A stretch of DNA of 64,000 nucleotides, from NCBI GenBank assembly GCA_037957365.1, contig JARHVA010000006.1, forward strand, positions 12,606,001-12,670,000, read 5' to 3'. The DNA is from Torreya grandis (taxonomy: Eukaryota > Streptophyta > Pinopsida > Cupressales > Taxaceae). The notes below the pieces were generated by a model. The model did not search any database and was not told where the DNA came from. It saw only the letters and a list, made by a program, of their open reading frames with translations. Shown here one piece after another: positions 12,247 through 24,422 of the stretch. Position 1 is the first letter of the stretch. Every line of letters starts with the position of its first letter. Both the position numbers and the translations under genes were made by a program.

Positions 12247-13411
12247 ACCATGTAAAACTTCATGAGAGATATGAGAAAAATTTGATAGCCTCACGAGTTA
12301 GTAGGCTTCGTTAGTGAGGTCAATAGAGAAAAGAGACATGTAGGTATTGTCCTATTTTTGATATTAATTTTCCAATGACCTCAATAGGTTTATGAAATCC
12401 ACATTGGCCTTATCCCATGATTATCTTGTCACACTTCTTCTCAAACCCTGCTACATCCTCATTGATATATGCTTACGATTTTTAGGCCAATTAATATAAA
12501 TGACCCTAGTTGACTGTGTTTGTATTCTTATCTTCAATTTTTATGAGATTTAATCTTATGGAAACTTTTCTAGGATCTATATTATATCAATTAAATTCTA
12601 AAAAATCTCAAATCAGAATTTTACCTCTAATAAGCCATTTTGTCTTATGGCTGCCTTCATAGGTCTATGATTTTAATTGGGCCTATTAAGCCTAAACAAA
12701 GTTTACAATATGGTATTGCTTATGATGGGTTTGAGGATTAATGGATTTATCCATAACCATGAAAACATCCTTAAATGGTTTAATCTCATCTTATATTACA
12801 CATAGACCTTTACCCCTTCCCAAGTAAGCAATACTCTTATCAAAGTAAACAGGGTTGTGTGATGGTCCTAAACTATGTAAGTAGGGTTAGAACTCTTCTT
12901 TGAAATCCCTTTTGAAAATACCTTTGATCTCTCATGAATTCAGCTAGTTTCATACTTATTAACATAACTTTATCCATATTTCTATGTTTCATATGAACTT
13001 TATTTATTTTTGAAACCAACTTGTTCATCTTAAACTATAGGTGCTCATAGGATAGTTTAGTAATATTTGAGGGTTTTAGATATTCAAAACTATTTTTATA
13101 CTAAAAATGGTTACAAAAACTTATTTTATCATTCCAATTCAGACCTTAACCACTATCAAACATTATATCTTCCCCAACACCAATCAATTAAGATTACTTT
13201 CTCAAGGAGTGACTGGCTAAGCAAGCTGGGTGTTAGAATGGCATAGAGACAATCAACTCTTCTCTAAAATTTCCTTCATGTCACTTCACTCAAACTATTT
13301 AATCACTTAATCCTCACTTCATTGAGTTAAAACCCATGATTTTCATGAACTCAACCCTACTTATAGACACTATAATTTTGTATACTAGATACAATTTATT
13401 AGGTGTTGTAC

Positions 13412-13412
<1 letters not shown>
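12247..13412. other. No feature recognised
   Basis: AT-rich sequence without a sustained coding frame on either strand and without a repeat I can match elsewhere in the window. Confidence 0.4.
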
Positions 13413-13467
<55 letters not shown>

Positions 13468-13477
13468 CATCATCATT

Positions 13478-13522
<45 letters not shown>
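13413..13522. repeat. Compound microsatellite (TTA)n-(TCA)n
   Basis: About 55 bases of uninterrupted TTA/ATT triplets pass into about 55 bases of ATC/TCA triplets, with interspersed ATT units at the junction. Long Tyr-His or Ile frames across it are artefacts of the repeat. Confidence 0.95.
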
Positions 13523-13525
<3 letters not shown>

Positions 13526-14666
13526 AATATCCATATCCAAAAGTTTAATTTATTTACCATTATCCACCTAGTAATTTATTTTTATGAATTACCTTTTCAC
13601 CCACCTAACCACCTAATCCTATTTACAACCTATCGAATCCTAATGTTTTAACCACACATAACCTCATTCCCATCAACCTCATGCTCATAAATCCAAATTT
13701 ACCCATGATTGGAATAAACCAACATGGATAAAACCTTCAACTACCAAATTGGTGGATCAATGTTTATTCTCCTATGATCAATGTCGATTCTTTAAATCAA
13801 CATCAATTTATTTATATGTAACCAACCCTTTGGCTTAGGGACTAAAAATTTTGAACCTTGAAATGTTTCTTAGAGTTTTTGGAGAATTAAGGAAACCTTA
13901 ACACCACTCTATGAAAATTTTAATACATACAATCCACACTCATCATCATGAGCCTAAAGGACTACTTCCATTTATGGGAAGGAATTCACTCTACTTGTAA
14001 CTAAATTCAAGGTAAGTATTTATCTTGTTTATTTTATTTTTCATTAGTTTCTTTGATTCTATCTACTTATGCAACCCTCAGAATACAACCTATATCCCTC
14101 TATATCATTTTATTATCCTCTATCATCTTTTAAAGTATCTATTTTAATTAAAAATAGTTTTAAATGTAATTGACATTGATTCTACTAAATCAACATCGAT
14201 CCATTGTACTTGTTTTTTAAAACTTAGGCCTTTAATATTAGAACCTTATATTTAAATTATTCTAATTTTCTATCCTTTTAAACATGGCCTTGTTATGTAG
14301 ATGACTCTACCCAACATTATGCATGATGTCATTAATATCACTGATCTATCTATAATATCCCAACCCCTTTTCACCGATCATATTGACATAGCTTTTAAGT
14401 TAGCACTTTGTGCCATTGTTTACTCTCCCTCAATTAAAGCCACTTCTGACCAACTTGATGTTATATAAGAGGATGTGAATTCTATTATGATTTATTGGGA
14501 TGAATACTTTGCTCACATTGATAGATTAAATGAATACTAAGTCATAATCATTATTGTTATCACATCCCTATCTTTTATAATTTCAAGTGTTATTTATATA
14601 CTTAATTGTGAAAATAATGAGCTGACATCCATTTGATGAAGTTCACAACTTCCTAGGACTAGTTCC
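13523..14666. other. Flanking DNA left of element 1; possible leader/LTR part
   Basis: The phrase TAAATCAACATC recurs near 13793 and 14185. A splice-donor-like AAG|GTAAGTATTT lies at 14010-14020 and an acceptor-like TTATGTAG directly precedes an ATG at about 14301. That ATG opens 55 codons (start MTLPNIMHDVINITDLSI) to a stop near 14468, and the frame stays protein-like to about 14540. I do not recognise the product. This may be part of the older element whose LTR end and primer site appear on the far side of element 1 at 26404-26647. Confidence 0.3.
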
Positions 14667-15343
14667 CATTGTCTCCAAATCTTGTACCCTAGAAGAGGGT
14701 TGTTTAGGAATCCTCCATGTAAGGTAATGTTGGGACATTTCTCGGCATATGGGTGTGCCTATACGTGGAAATGAACCTCTAGGTTAAAAGGGATAGCTCC
14801 CTATATTATCTTTTTTTGTAATAAAACTGTTGAACCAGCTTGTATGAATGAAAAGATTCAAAAGTTTGTATAAATGAAAATCCTAGTCTACAATGGTTAT
14901 ACACCAAGAATTAGTATCCACATATATATCCTATACTTATTCACAATACAATAGAATATAGTCTATACCTCAAGCTCTATAAGATTCCAACATAAGTAAT
15001 TTAATGTAGAGACAAAGTTGAATGAGATTAAACAAGGTAAATGACTAAAACAATAACCTATATATTCCAAAAAAGTATTACACATGCAAGGCCTCATTCA
15101 AATAAAATGCACTCTACTTGACCTATTAGATTGACTCTTTGCTCAAAATCATGAAGGACAAAGATGGAAGGTTAAAACATCACTTGATATCACTCTGTAT
15201 CTCTTGCATACCCAGGTAAATATTTTAAACTTAAAAAGTGGATAGACTAATGTTTCTTTGCTCAAAGGTAAGAAAATTGTAAAACAAAATAATACAGATT
15301 CACTGTACTATCTATGGATGACTCAAAAATGGCCCAAGGGTAT

Positions 15344-15488
<145 letters not shown>

Positions 15489-16386
15489 GCCTTTGGCACC
15501 AAAGGAAGGAAATTAATTCTATTGGAAGTCACCATCCTTGGATAAAATTGACCCTATCAAAGATGCTTATTTTGGCATTCTATTTGATCCATATCACTCT
15601 CTTGAATGCCCTTTGCTTTCCCCCCAAAGATGCTTCCCAAAATCTACCAATAGAAATGAGATACTTAGGGAAGGTGTCAAAAAAGGTCATTATCAATGGA
15701 GCCACCTATTACAAATCTCTTTCAACACCCAACCACTCTTCCTTGGCTTGTTGATTTGTGTAATAGCATGAAAAAGGTTGATTTCATTTAGTTTAAATTT
15801 GTCCTTCCATTTTGATCGGTCCTTAAGGAATGACTCAGATCATGGATCTAAGTCATTGATTTTCTTGGCATAGATACCTATGGATCATCATATATTTATC
15901 TTTGACATGTCACATGGTAGCTTCTGATTTGCTTAATAATTCATTGTGAACCATGTCATTGGGCCAAACTTGTTGACCTAAGTAACCTTGAAAGTCCAAC
16001 TTGTACTTACAAATCCATTCAGGCTCTGGGATTACTTTAACTTAATTGCTTTAGTGTTTTCATTGCTCATGACTTATGAAATTTCATAAGCAAAGTCTTT
16101 GACAGATCTTGATTTTCACTATAGACCCATTCAAGTTTTTTGAATAGCTTTACTTATAAAAATTTATAAGTAAATCTCTTTTGAAAACTTGATTTTGCTT
16201 TGCTTAAGACCCTTTTGGGTTTTCTAAGTCCTTCTCCTCATTGCTTTCTCCTTTAGTTCTTTAAGGATCCTTAATTATAAAATTTTTATAAGTAAAGCCT
16301 TTGATAGATCCCAATTTACATTGTAGATTTTCTCAAGTTTTTCAAGTGACTTCACTTCTTGCTTGAAGACTTTGGGCATGAACTTG

Positions 16387-16585
16387 ACATCTTGTAGCAC
16401 ATCACCAAGTTGCACCCCAATAGCTAGTTCCTTACATTAAATTTTATGTCCTATGGTATGTCACCAATGTGAACCCAAAGGCTAGTTAGTCACCTTGAAT
16501 TTGATGTCCTATAGCATGTCATGTCTTTGAACCCTAATGACTAGTTGGCTACATCAAATTTGACATTCTATAGCACATAATGAGA
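16387..16585. repeat. Short tandem repeat block in LTR (about 59-62-bp units)
   Basis: Three to four degenerate units share the phrases TGTCCTATGGCATGTCACC and CCCAATGGCTAGTT. Matching blocks lie at about 25350-25550, 49010-49210 and 58670-58880, so this belongs to the LTR family. Confidence 0.7.
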
Positions 16586-16714
16586 ATCCATTTGGGTTGG
16601 TATTATTATTTCAAGTCTTTGGTCATGGAAATTTTCCTAAAGTAATCCTTCAAAAAAAATTTCAAAGGAATTCATTTAGTGATTTTGGATTTTTGGCTTT
16701 CTTGGAAATGACTA

Positions 16715-17265
16715 GTTTCCTTTAGGAACTTTTCCTAAAGGACACTTGGGAAAGTGTCCTTCAAAAAAGTTATAAAAGACACTTGAGTAGGGGGACAAGG
16801 TCCCTTCAAAAAATTCCAAAGTTCATTTCCAAAGGAAATGTCCCTTTAGAACTTTTTTAAAGGGTAGGCTATGGACAAAGGATCCTTCAAGAAAAATCTT
16901 GAAGGGTAACCTTGGAGAAAATAGTCAAAAGTGACTCTTTGGGAAAAATATTGAAGGGCACTTAGACAAAATGTCCTTTCAAATAAAATTTAAAGGAGAA
17001 TTTAGTAAAGACCAAGGCAAAAGTGCCCTTAAAAAAATATAAAGGGACACTTGGGCAAAAAGTGCCCTTCAAAACTTTTTCCAAAGGGTCACTTGGACAA
17101 AATGTGCCCTTCAAAACTTTTTTGAATGGTCACTTGGAAAAAACGTGCCCTTAAAAAAAAATCTAAAGGGTTCTTGGGGAAAATCAAGGTAAGAAAATTC
17201 CTTTGAAATTTTTTGAAGGGCACTTCGAAGGGAAGTGGCCCTTCAAAACTTTCCTAAAGGGAACT
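16715..17265. repeat. Hairpin-module array in U3, element 1 left LTR
   Basis: Alternating short inverted repeats: arms such as GGGCAC or GGACACTT pair with AAGTGTCC or GTGCCC, and CCTTCAAAA pairs with TTTTGAAGG. They recur every 40-60 bases for about 550 bases. Related arrays are at 25690-26215, 49345-49945 and 58990-59530. Frames such as KGHFLPKCP across them are shadows. Confidence 0.8.
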
Positions 17266-17447
17266 TCAGGGAAAATAAAACAAGAAAGGCTAAGGCAAAC
17301 AAATCAAAGGGAAAAAGAGCCTGAACCAAGAGAGGCTAAAGAGAAAATATAAACAACAAATCAAGTGACAAAATACAAAAAAGGAGCAAGGGAGAAGTGA
17401 AAGAGCCAAAGGGAAAACATAAACTGGTCATGCAAAAATGGTTAACA

Positions 17448-17735
17448 TTCTAGCAATTTCTAGGGGAGACATGTCTGCTATATCATAAGACCTATCACCT
17501 AAATCCTTCCATTAGGCCTAGAGTCATGAAAGGCAAACAAGAGTTAAAATAATAATCCATGGTTAAACACACAAGCTAGAGAGATAAATTTACAACCAAA
17601 AAAAGGAAAGAAAACAACTGAAAGGGAAACACTTGCACTCCAAAACACTTAGGGAAAATAACATAAAGAAAGGAAACACACCAAAAAAAGGTATATACAA
17701 GACATGGCCCGCAAGGGTCAAAAGTAATACTTAAA
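17448..17735 (-). other. Element 1 region between integrase and 3' LTR
   Basis: About 290 bases separate the end of the integrase reading from the LTR. They hold no clear frame. A strong purine tract next to the LTR, expected for plus-strand priming, is not obvious (TAGAAATTGCTAGAA on the minus strand). Confidence 0.4.
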
Positions 17736-18960
17736 ATATATCCCATTCATTGGAATAGGTAGCTCTTCTCCATCCATCTTGGACAACTGAAAAGAGTTTC
17801 TTCACTTGCACTTGCTGATGATGTAAGGACCACTCCACAAAGTATCAAACTTTGTATGTTTGCCTAGGTTTTCTCTATCTTCATATCATTTTAAGACCAA
17901 GTCACCTTCTTTGAACACTCTTGCCCTTGCCCTTTTGTCAAATAACTTTTTTATGAGAACTTGATGATGTTCCAAAGCTTTGTGTGCATCATCTCTTGCT
18001 TCTTACAACTACACTAGTTTTATCAATCTGACCTCCATAGGAGTGTTTTCAAGTAATTCCAACTGTTGTGAAAGTTCCAAGGTAAGGAGTGCTTGTGATA
18101 TGGATAGCTTATCTTCTCTCCCATAGACAAGTATAAAAGGAGAATTATCAATTGACTTCTTGGGAGTGATTTTATTTGTTCATAAGGATGTCTTTAGCCT
18201 GCTATGCCATGCTCTTTGGTTTGTTTCCATCATCCTTTTGATAATCTTGATGAGATTCTTGTTGATAGATTCAATAAACCCATTACCTTGAGGGTAGTAG
18301 TTTGATAAAGACTCAAATAATGCCACTCTTTGCTACCCAATCAAAAGTCTTAGCACTTATGAAAGCAAGTGCATTATCTAAGATGATGACATGAGGAGCT
18401 TCAAACCTTGTTACAATGTTGTCATATAACTCCAAGATGGCATTTTCATTTACTTCCTTTAAAGAAATAGCCTCTACCCATCTTGTGAAATAGTTTTAAG
18501 CAATTAATATCCACTTGTGTCCAACACTTGATGGAGGATTGATCATGCCAATGAAGTTAAGGCCCCATTGCATGAAAGGATATTTCACTTGGATAGGATT
18601 CAATGGAAGAGCAACAAGATTTTGTTTGGAAACAAAGAAAGCACATTGAGGACAAACCTTAGCCCAATGATAATAGTCCTTAAAAATACTAGGCCAATAG
18701 TAACCATCTCTCATTATTTTTGTAGTTGTTTTAAGAGAGAAGTGACCACCATCTATAACAGTATGGAACTTTCCAATCATCATATCAAATTGGTCATTGT
18801 TAATGCATCTTAGCAACATATTTTTCACACTATTTTTAAAGAGAATGCCATCTACAAGACAATAAGGGATAGTTTTCAACATAAAATACCTCTTTTGAGA
18901 TTTGTTCAAGCCATTGGGACACTCACCATTTTGAGGAAAACCAATGATGTCTTGTGTCCA
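17736..18960 (-). pseudogene. Element 1 integrase, decayed
   Basis: Integrase joins the element DNA to the host chromosome. The longest open piece is 18909-18496. It holds an HHCC zinc-binding region (FHTVIDGGHF...GYYWPSIF...CPQCAFF), then the start of the catalytic core, WGLNFIGMI, where the first catalytic Asp reads Asn. Further along the minus strand, in other frames, come the second Asp (IILDNALAFIS) and the Glu (YYPQGNGFIESINK). The C-terminal part reads SPFILVYGREDKLSISQ, FDKRARARVFKEGDLVLK and FDTLWSGPYII, as in other Ty3/gypsy integrases. Several frameshifts break it. It follows RNase H in normal pol order. Confidence 0.85.
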
Positions 18961-19600
18961 ACTTTGATTTTACATTCGATCAACTTGTTGGTCTTGTACT
19001 TGATTTATCAAGGCTTTCTCTTTTGGCTCTTGAAAGTTAGATGCTAAGTGCTCACACATACCTCTCCCTCTTACCTTGCTAGTTACTTTGATGTCAATGT
19101 CATATTCCATCACTTTCATTATCCATCTAGCTCTCTTCTCATTAAGATCCTTTCTTAGGAGAAACTCCTTAGTGTTAGGATGGGAAACTATGACATGAAT
19201 CTTGGTTTTGGACACCATATGATTTAAATTTTTCAATCCTCTAATGATGGTTAAAGCTTGCTTCTCAACAAAGTAATATCTCACTTCATAATCCTCTAAG
19301 CCTTGGCTAAAGAAAGCAATTGGCTTCTCAACATCTTCATCATTCTTTTACATAAGCATATCTGAGATTGTGTCAAGGTTAGCAAAATTATAAAGTATGA
19401 AATCTTTAGAAAAAATTAGATTTAAGAGAGTGGGAGATGTTGCAATTACTTGCTTGATTTCCTTAAAGCTGCCTTTACTTTCCTTTGTTCAAGTAAAAAC
19501 TTGGTTCTTTTTTAGCATGGATGTGATATGCTTTACCATAGTTACAAATTTTGGGATAAACCTCCTTAAAAAGTTTGTTTTTCCTAAGAAAATTTATATC
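18961..19600 (-). pseudogene. Element 1 RNase H (canonical, after RT), decayed
   Basis: The minus strand at 19284-18970 reads RYYFVEKQALTIIRGLKNL...KIHVIVSHPNTKEFLLRKDL...KRARWIMKVMEYDIDIKV. This is the second half of the usual Ty3/gypsy RNase H, which removes RNA from the RNA-DNA hybrid. The first half (19600-19290) is broken by stops and frameshifts. This is distinct from the extra RNase H-like domain at 20740-21135. Confidence 0.75.
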
Positions 19601-20340
19601 CCTTTCTTGTGTTGAGGCAAATACAAGCCTAGAATAGCTCCAATCCTTTTGAGGTTCATAGATAAGCCTTATTTTGAAACAACATGACCCAAAAGCTTAC
19701 CTTCATGGACAATGAAGATGAACTTATTTGGATTGAGGGATATGTTGTAATATTTACACTTATCAAACACTTGCCTTATATGTCCCATATGATCAACAAC
19801 ATCATTTGATAAAATGGTTATATCATCAAGGTAAATAAGCAAAAACTTATTGATCAAACCTTTGAAAGCCATCTCCATTACCCTTTGAAATGTAGCTCCA
19901 ACATTGGATAAACTAAATGACATCTTATTGTAGGCAAAGTTCCCTTACTTGGTGGTGAAGGCTATCTTGAATTTATCCTCTTTATTTACCAATATTTGAT
20001 TATAACTTGAATAACCATCAAGAAGTGAGAAATATTGAGAACCTGAAACAACTTAAAGAATTTACTCCATAGAAGGTAGTGGATAATAATCCTTGAAAGA
20101 CACTTTATTTAGATCATGAAAATCCAAAAAAATCTGATTTCTCCATCCTTCTTTCAAACTAGCACAAGGTTGGTTACCCTAGTTGAGTGCTTGATAGGAA
20201 AGATAATCCTAGACTCAATCAATTTGTTCAACTCTTTCTTCATGAGTACTTTTACCTTGGGATTGATAGGATTTTGCTTTTGTCTTATCGATTTAGTTCC
20301 ATGTTCCAAATCAATGGTGTGATGAGCTAGACTTGGATCA
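19601..20340 (-). pseudogene. Element 1 reverse transcriptase, decayed
   Basis: The minus strand carries the RT core in order: a KDYYPLP phrase near 20100, SLLDGYSSYNQI near 20010, then the open piece 19923-19669 with SLSNVGATFQRVMEMAFKGL and the catalytic box LLIYLDDITILS (about 19840-19805). GLYLPQHKKGI lies downstream. The two Asp of YLDD are intact. Stops and at least two frameshifts break the gene. The product would copy element RNA into DNA in the cytoplasmic particle. Confidence 0.85.
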
Positions 20341-20739
20341 AATCCTTTTAAGTCCTTTTACTCCTAAGAAAAGATGTCATGAAATTCTTTGCATAATGCA
20401 ATAAAAGCTTACCTTTCTAGTTTAGAACAAACCTTGCCAATCTTCAAAAGTTTGTGCTTGAAAATGAGAACTCTTTCATAGTTCTCTTCTTTTGATCATC
20501 CTCATTGAAGACACTCTTCAAGGTAGTCAGCCCCTTGGGTATTTTATTTATCTTCAATTTTATAATTTTCTCTTCATAATGATCATGCAACTTCTTTTGA
20601 TTTCTTGAAGAGAATCCTAACTCATTTTACAAGAAGTGTATAATATGTTCATCACTTTAAAACACTTGACATGACACTTAATTATCCAAAATGGAAGGTC
20701 TCACAATGATCTTGATAGGGGATTTATCCTTCTCTTGTT
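20341..20739 (-). pseudogene. Element 1 linker between RNase H-like domain and RT
   Basis: The minus strand reads, with breaks, NQKKLHDHYEEKIIKLKINKIPKGLTTLKSVFNEDDQ. The same charged linker appears in element 2 (53357-53100) and, more loosely, in element 5 (36540-36680). It is conserved between copies but matches no domain I know. Confidence 0.6.
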
Positions 20740-21135
20740 CAACATTAGTAGCTAAGTCAAAACTTTCTCCTATTTCAACCAATCTATCAGCATGCTTATT
20801 CAAGTCTCCTAGTATAGGTTAGATGTTGAAGGCATCAAAATCTTCAAGTAGATCCCATACCCTATGCTTGTATGACTTACACAAGGGGTTCTTGGTTGTA
20901 GCTTGACTTCTTACTTGATGAATGACTAGATCACTATCTCCATAAACTTTAAAATTCTTGATTCCTCTCTTCTTTGCCCATTAGAGACCATGAACTAGGC
21001 CTTCATATTCTGCCACATTGTAAGTGTAATTGAAGTGAAACCTATAAGAAGATTAGTAATGATTATTTGATGAAAAAACCAACATGATGCTAGCTCTTAT
21101 ACCTAATTTTCTCCTTGAACCATCAAATAACATTT
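20740..21135 (-). pseudogene. Element 1 extra RNase H-like domain, between PR and RT
   Basis: Reading the minus strand down from 21135 gives MLFDGSRRKLGIRASIMLVF, then FNYTYNVAEYEGLVHGL, a stop, WAKKRGIKNFKVYGDSDLVI, then WDLLEDFDAFNI and DLNKHADRLVEIGE. The four acidic positions expected for a plant/archaeal-type RNase H are all present (FDGS, AEYE, YGDS, HADR). This type is known in Tat-lineage elements as a second RNase H. Here it lies before RT, not after the canonical RNase H. Only two or three stops interrupt about 120 codons, so the fold was probably under selection until fairly late. Confidence 0.85.
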
Positions 21136-21139
21136 CCCT

Positions 21140-21560
21140 CATGCCATAAAGTTCATGATCTTCATTAGTGAGTGAAGGAATTTAGATGTTCTCCTCATGT
21201 AAGCAGTAAAATCCCAAATCAGTCTCCTTAATGAAAGTGTAAGGATCAAGGCCATGTGTTTTAGTTCTGTACTTATTAAGATAGAGGTCAAAAATACCTT
21301 CAAGAGGAGAAGATGTTTCACCATCCATGACTATTTCTTCCTCTTTACTAATTAGATAATTTTGATTTGTCATTATTTCCAAGTATGGCTCAATATGGAA
21401 CCTTGCTAAGTGTTGAGTCCTTATGGTTACCTTAGTTCCATACCTTGTCTTAAAACATAGAAAGGACCAAATGGTAGAAAGGTATCCTCCTATCTTGGCT
21501 ATAAATTCCCTTGATAAGCATATAGTAAAGTGTTCGGGAAGGTCCACCACCACGATATCT
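21140..21560 (-). pseudogene. Element 1 protease C-terminal extension
   Basis: The open minus-strand piece 21553-21182 reads VVDLPEHFTICLSREFIAKIGGYLSTIWSFL...GTKVTIRTQHLARFHIEPYL...ISKEEEIVMDGETSS. It continues straight from the protease and leads into the extra RNase H-like domain. I recognise no separate function; it is probably the protease end plus a spacer. Confidence 0.6.
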
Positions 21561-21800
21561 TACATGATAGGAAAGCTTAAGCAACCATTTAAAAAGAATT
21601 TTAGACCTTTGAAAAATCCTAACATCTTGGTTGGAGTTTTATCTAGTTGCAACACACCTTTACTATGTGGATCATAGTTTAAACCTAGTTTATCAACCAC
21701 TACTTTAGGCATAATAATAGTGCTTTCTCTACTATCCACAATACAATTATGGACTTACATATCTCCCAAAATGAGTGTGAGGTAGAAGGGTGGAGGATTT
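21561..21800 (-). pseudogene. Element 1 aspartic protease core, decayed
   Basis: The minus strand at about 21755-21600 reads NCIVDSRESTIIMPKVVVDK then LGLNYDPHSKGVLQL. This is the retropepsin active-site region, where element 2 has DSGAS. The catalytic Asp remains, but the following Gly-Ala reads Arg-Glu, so activity is unlikely. A protease cuts the gag-pol polyprotein. Confidence 0.75.
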
Positions 21801-23580
21801 TTAGATTTAGTATAAGCCTCCAAAACATGATTTTTATAATTTGTGAGAGCCACACTATGATGCTTTGAAGATTGAGGAGTCACATGCATGCTTTCTAACT
21901 ACTCTTGCAAAAGCTTCTTTTGACCAAGCATATGTAGAAATCCTAAAGGGATATGTTTCTCTTAGTGCTCTTCAATGAGTTCAAAATATTTAGAGATGGA
22001 TCATTCACTTTTTATTGCATTTTTTTATGGTAATGAAGGCACTATAGATTACTGTGTTGCAATCTTGATATCCACATTTACATTCTAATTTTGGTGAGGA
22101 ACATGGCTTATAGAAGGTATAACACCTTGATTGATGCTTTATGGCCTTGGAGAGGCATCACTTGGAGCTATTCATGGCTCCTAGACTTTTCCCAATGCTC
22201 TTTTCTTGGCCTTTATATTGGCTGTAATTGACATGCCTTGAGTCAACACAAAATCATTTTTTACTTGAAAATTCATCATTCCCACACTTGGGCTGCTACC
22301 TTCTCCATAACTATTCCTTTGGTTGGGACATGATTCTTTTGATTTAATATAAGGAGTAGCTTCCTTTATGTAGTCAAAGCATAGATGGTTCCTCCATTAT
22401 CATGTGTAAACTGACCCTAAGGCTACCCCCATTGGTTCACATGATCTTGTTCTTACACTAGATTTGCATGAACTGGAATAACAACCTTTACAAGAGTAGA
22501 ATTTGGATTATATGCATTGGGATACCTATTGTAACCTTATTGATTTTGTCCTCTCCCTTGATAATTGTATTGGGATGGATCTCTATATCCTTGTTGAGGA
22601 TAGTATTATGCATTAGGAGTAGTTGCCTAATATTCAACTTGCTTGAGCTGATCTCTTGATGATCTAATTTCTTCATCCTTATCCAAAACATTATCCACCT
22701 TCTTGGGAAAGCCTCTTAGCTTCACATTGGCATTAGGAACTTGTGACATGCTTGAAGGTTCAACTAAATTGTGGGACAACAAAGGCATAAAAACTCTTGG
22801 TGGAAGTCTTCTATCTTGAATTAATCTATTCTTAGCCTGAATTACTATCTCATATGCACCTAAAAGAGTGAATCATCTCATTGATTATAACATAAAAACA
22901 ACATCAGTATCAACCCCATTGAGGTATGATGGGAACACAAAGCTAGGAAGAGGTCTCATGATTGGTGGTAGCCTATACCATGTTCTTTGGAATCTTTCAT
23001 TGAAATCTCCCATGGATTCATTTGGACCTCTTATTATTACATTCAACTGATGTATTAGGGAAGCATGATCACTCTTATTTTCAAGTATTGTCACCAATAG
23101 GTCTCCAAATCCATCCCAACTTATAATGTAACCCCTTTCCAACATTTTATACCAGTCAAGTGCTTTGCCTTTTAAAGACATATCAAGCAGACTAATGGCT
23201 ATGTTGGCCTTAATAACATTATGGAAATTAAAAAAATTAGAGATGTCTCTAATATGTTTAGATGGGGTAATAAGACCCTCCCCATTGAAACTAAGAAGAT
23301 TTTTGGTCACATTCAGAGGGATGGGGTCATATGCAGGAAGTTATATTGGGTTTTGTGTATTAAAATTAGGGAAGCATTAACATCTATCCATCTCTCATCT
23401 TTCCCCCATTTCTCTTATTTCCCTTTGATCCTCTATTTCTTCCCCTTATTTAAGTTATTTAACCTCTTCATCTTCTTCCCTAAAATCTCCTTGCCAAGGA
23501 TTTAATAGGGATAGGAGTGGTTCATGATGTTTTTATTCAAGAAGAGCTTTAGCTAAAGGGGCTTGGTCAAAAAATCTTGA
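21801..23580 (-). pseudogene. Element 1 gag, decayed
   Basis: Gag forms the particle that carries the element RNA. The open piece 23310-22885 has a Retrotrans_gag-like core: FNGEGLITPSKHIRDISNFF, SLKGKALDWYKMLERG, SWDGFGDLLVTILENKSDH, then GPNESMGDFNERFQRTWYR. Upstream (to about 23580) is a Glu/Arg-rich N-terminal part with stops. Downstream (22720-22450) is a Tyr/Asn/Gly-rich tail (PQQGYRDPSQYNYQGRG) instead of a clear zinc knuckle. The start codon is uncertain. Confidence 0.8.
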
Positions 23581-23723
23581 GGACCATGTAGGATAATATA
23601 TAAAACTTAACCTAGAACCAGGGATTCACACCATTTTGGAGTCACCAAATGCTAGGTTATGGGTATTTCTACAACTTTAGGCTTGTCAAGACAAACATTC
23701 ACCTTGACTTAGCAATAAAACTT

Positions 23724-23742
23724 GGTCCTATCAGGCATGCCA
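23724..23742 (-). other. Primer-binding site, element 1
   Basis: Minus-strand TGGCATGCCTGATAGGACC, four bases inside the 5' LTR. It matches the sites of element 2 (56965-56983) and 26629-26647 apart from a few substitutions, mostly transitions. I did not settle which tRNA it pairs with. Confidence 0.75.
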
Positions 23743-24422
23743 AAATTGTTGTCTTCAAATTTTGCACCCTAAAAGAGGGCTATTTAGGCCTCCTCCATAT
23801 TTGGGCAATGTTGGGACATTTACAGGCCTATGGGTGTGCCTATAAGTGAAAATAAACCTCTAGGTTGAAAGGGATAGCTCCCTATATTAGATTTTTATGT
23901 AATATAACTATTTAACCAACTTGTATGAATGAAAGGAGTCAGAAGTTTGCATAAATGAAAATCCTAGTCTAATATGGTGATACACCAAGAATTAGTATCA
24001 ACATGTATGCCCTATACTTATTCATAATATAAAAGAATATAGTCTATACCTCAATCTCTAGAAGATTCCAACATAAGTATTTCAATGTAGATACAAAGTT
24101 GAATGAGATTAAACAAGGTAAATGACTGTAACAACAACTTGTATTCTAGAAAAGGGTTACACATGCAAGGTCTCAAACAAATAAAATGCACTCTACATGA
24201 CCTACTAGATTGACTTTTTCTCAAAATCATGAAGGACAAAGGATGGAAGGATAAAACATCACTTATTTTCACTCTATATCTCTTGCATACCCATGCAAAT
24301 ATCTAGAACTTAAAAAGGGGATAAATTAATGTTTCTTTGCTCAAAGGTAAGAAAATGGAAAGATAAAATAGTAGGGCTTTGCCATATTATCTCTAAATGA
24401 TTTAAAAATAGCCCAAGGGTCT

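Noticed and set aside
13336..13651. Two frames of 70-82 codons rich in Tyr/His or Ile
   Set aside because: They are translations of the TTA/TCA microsatellite.
16715..17265. CRISPR-like regular short repeats
   Set aside because: The genome is clearly plant, units vary, there are no spacers, and the block sits within LTRs.
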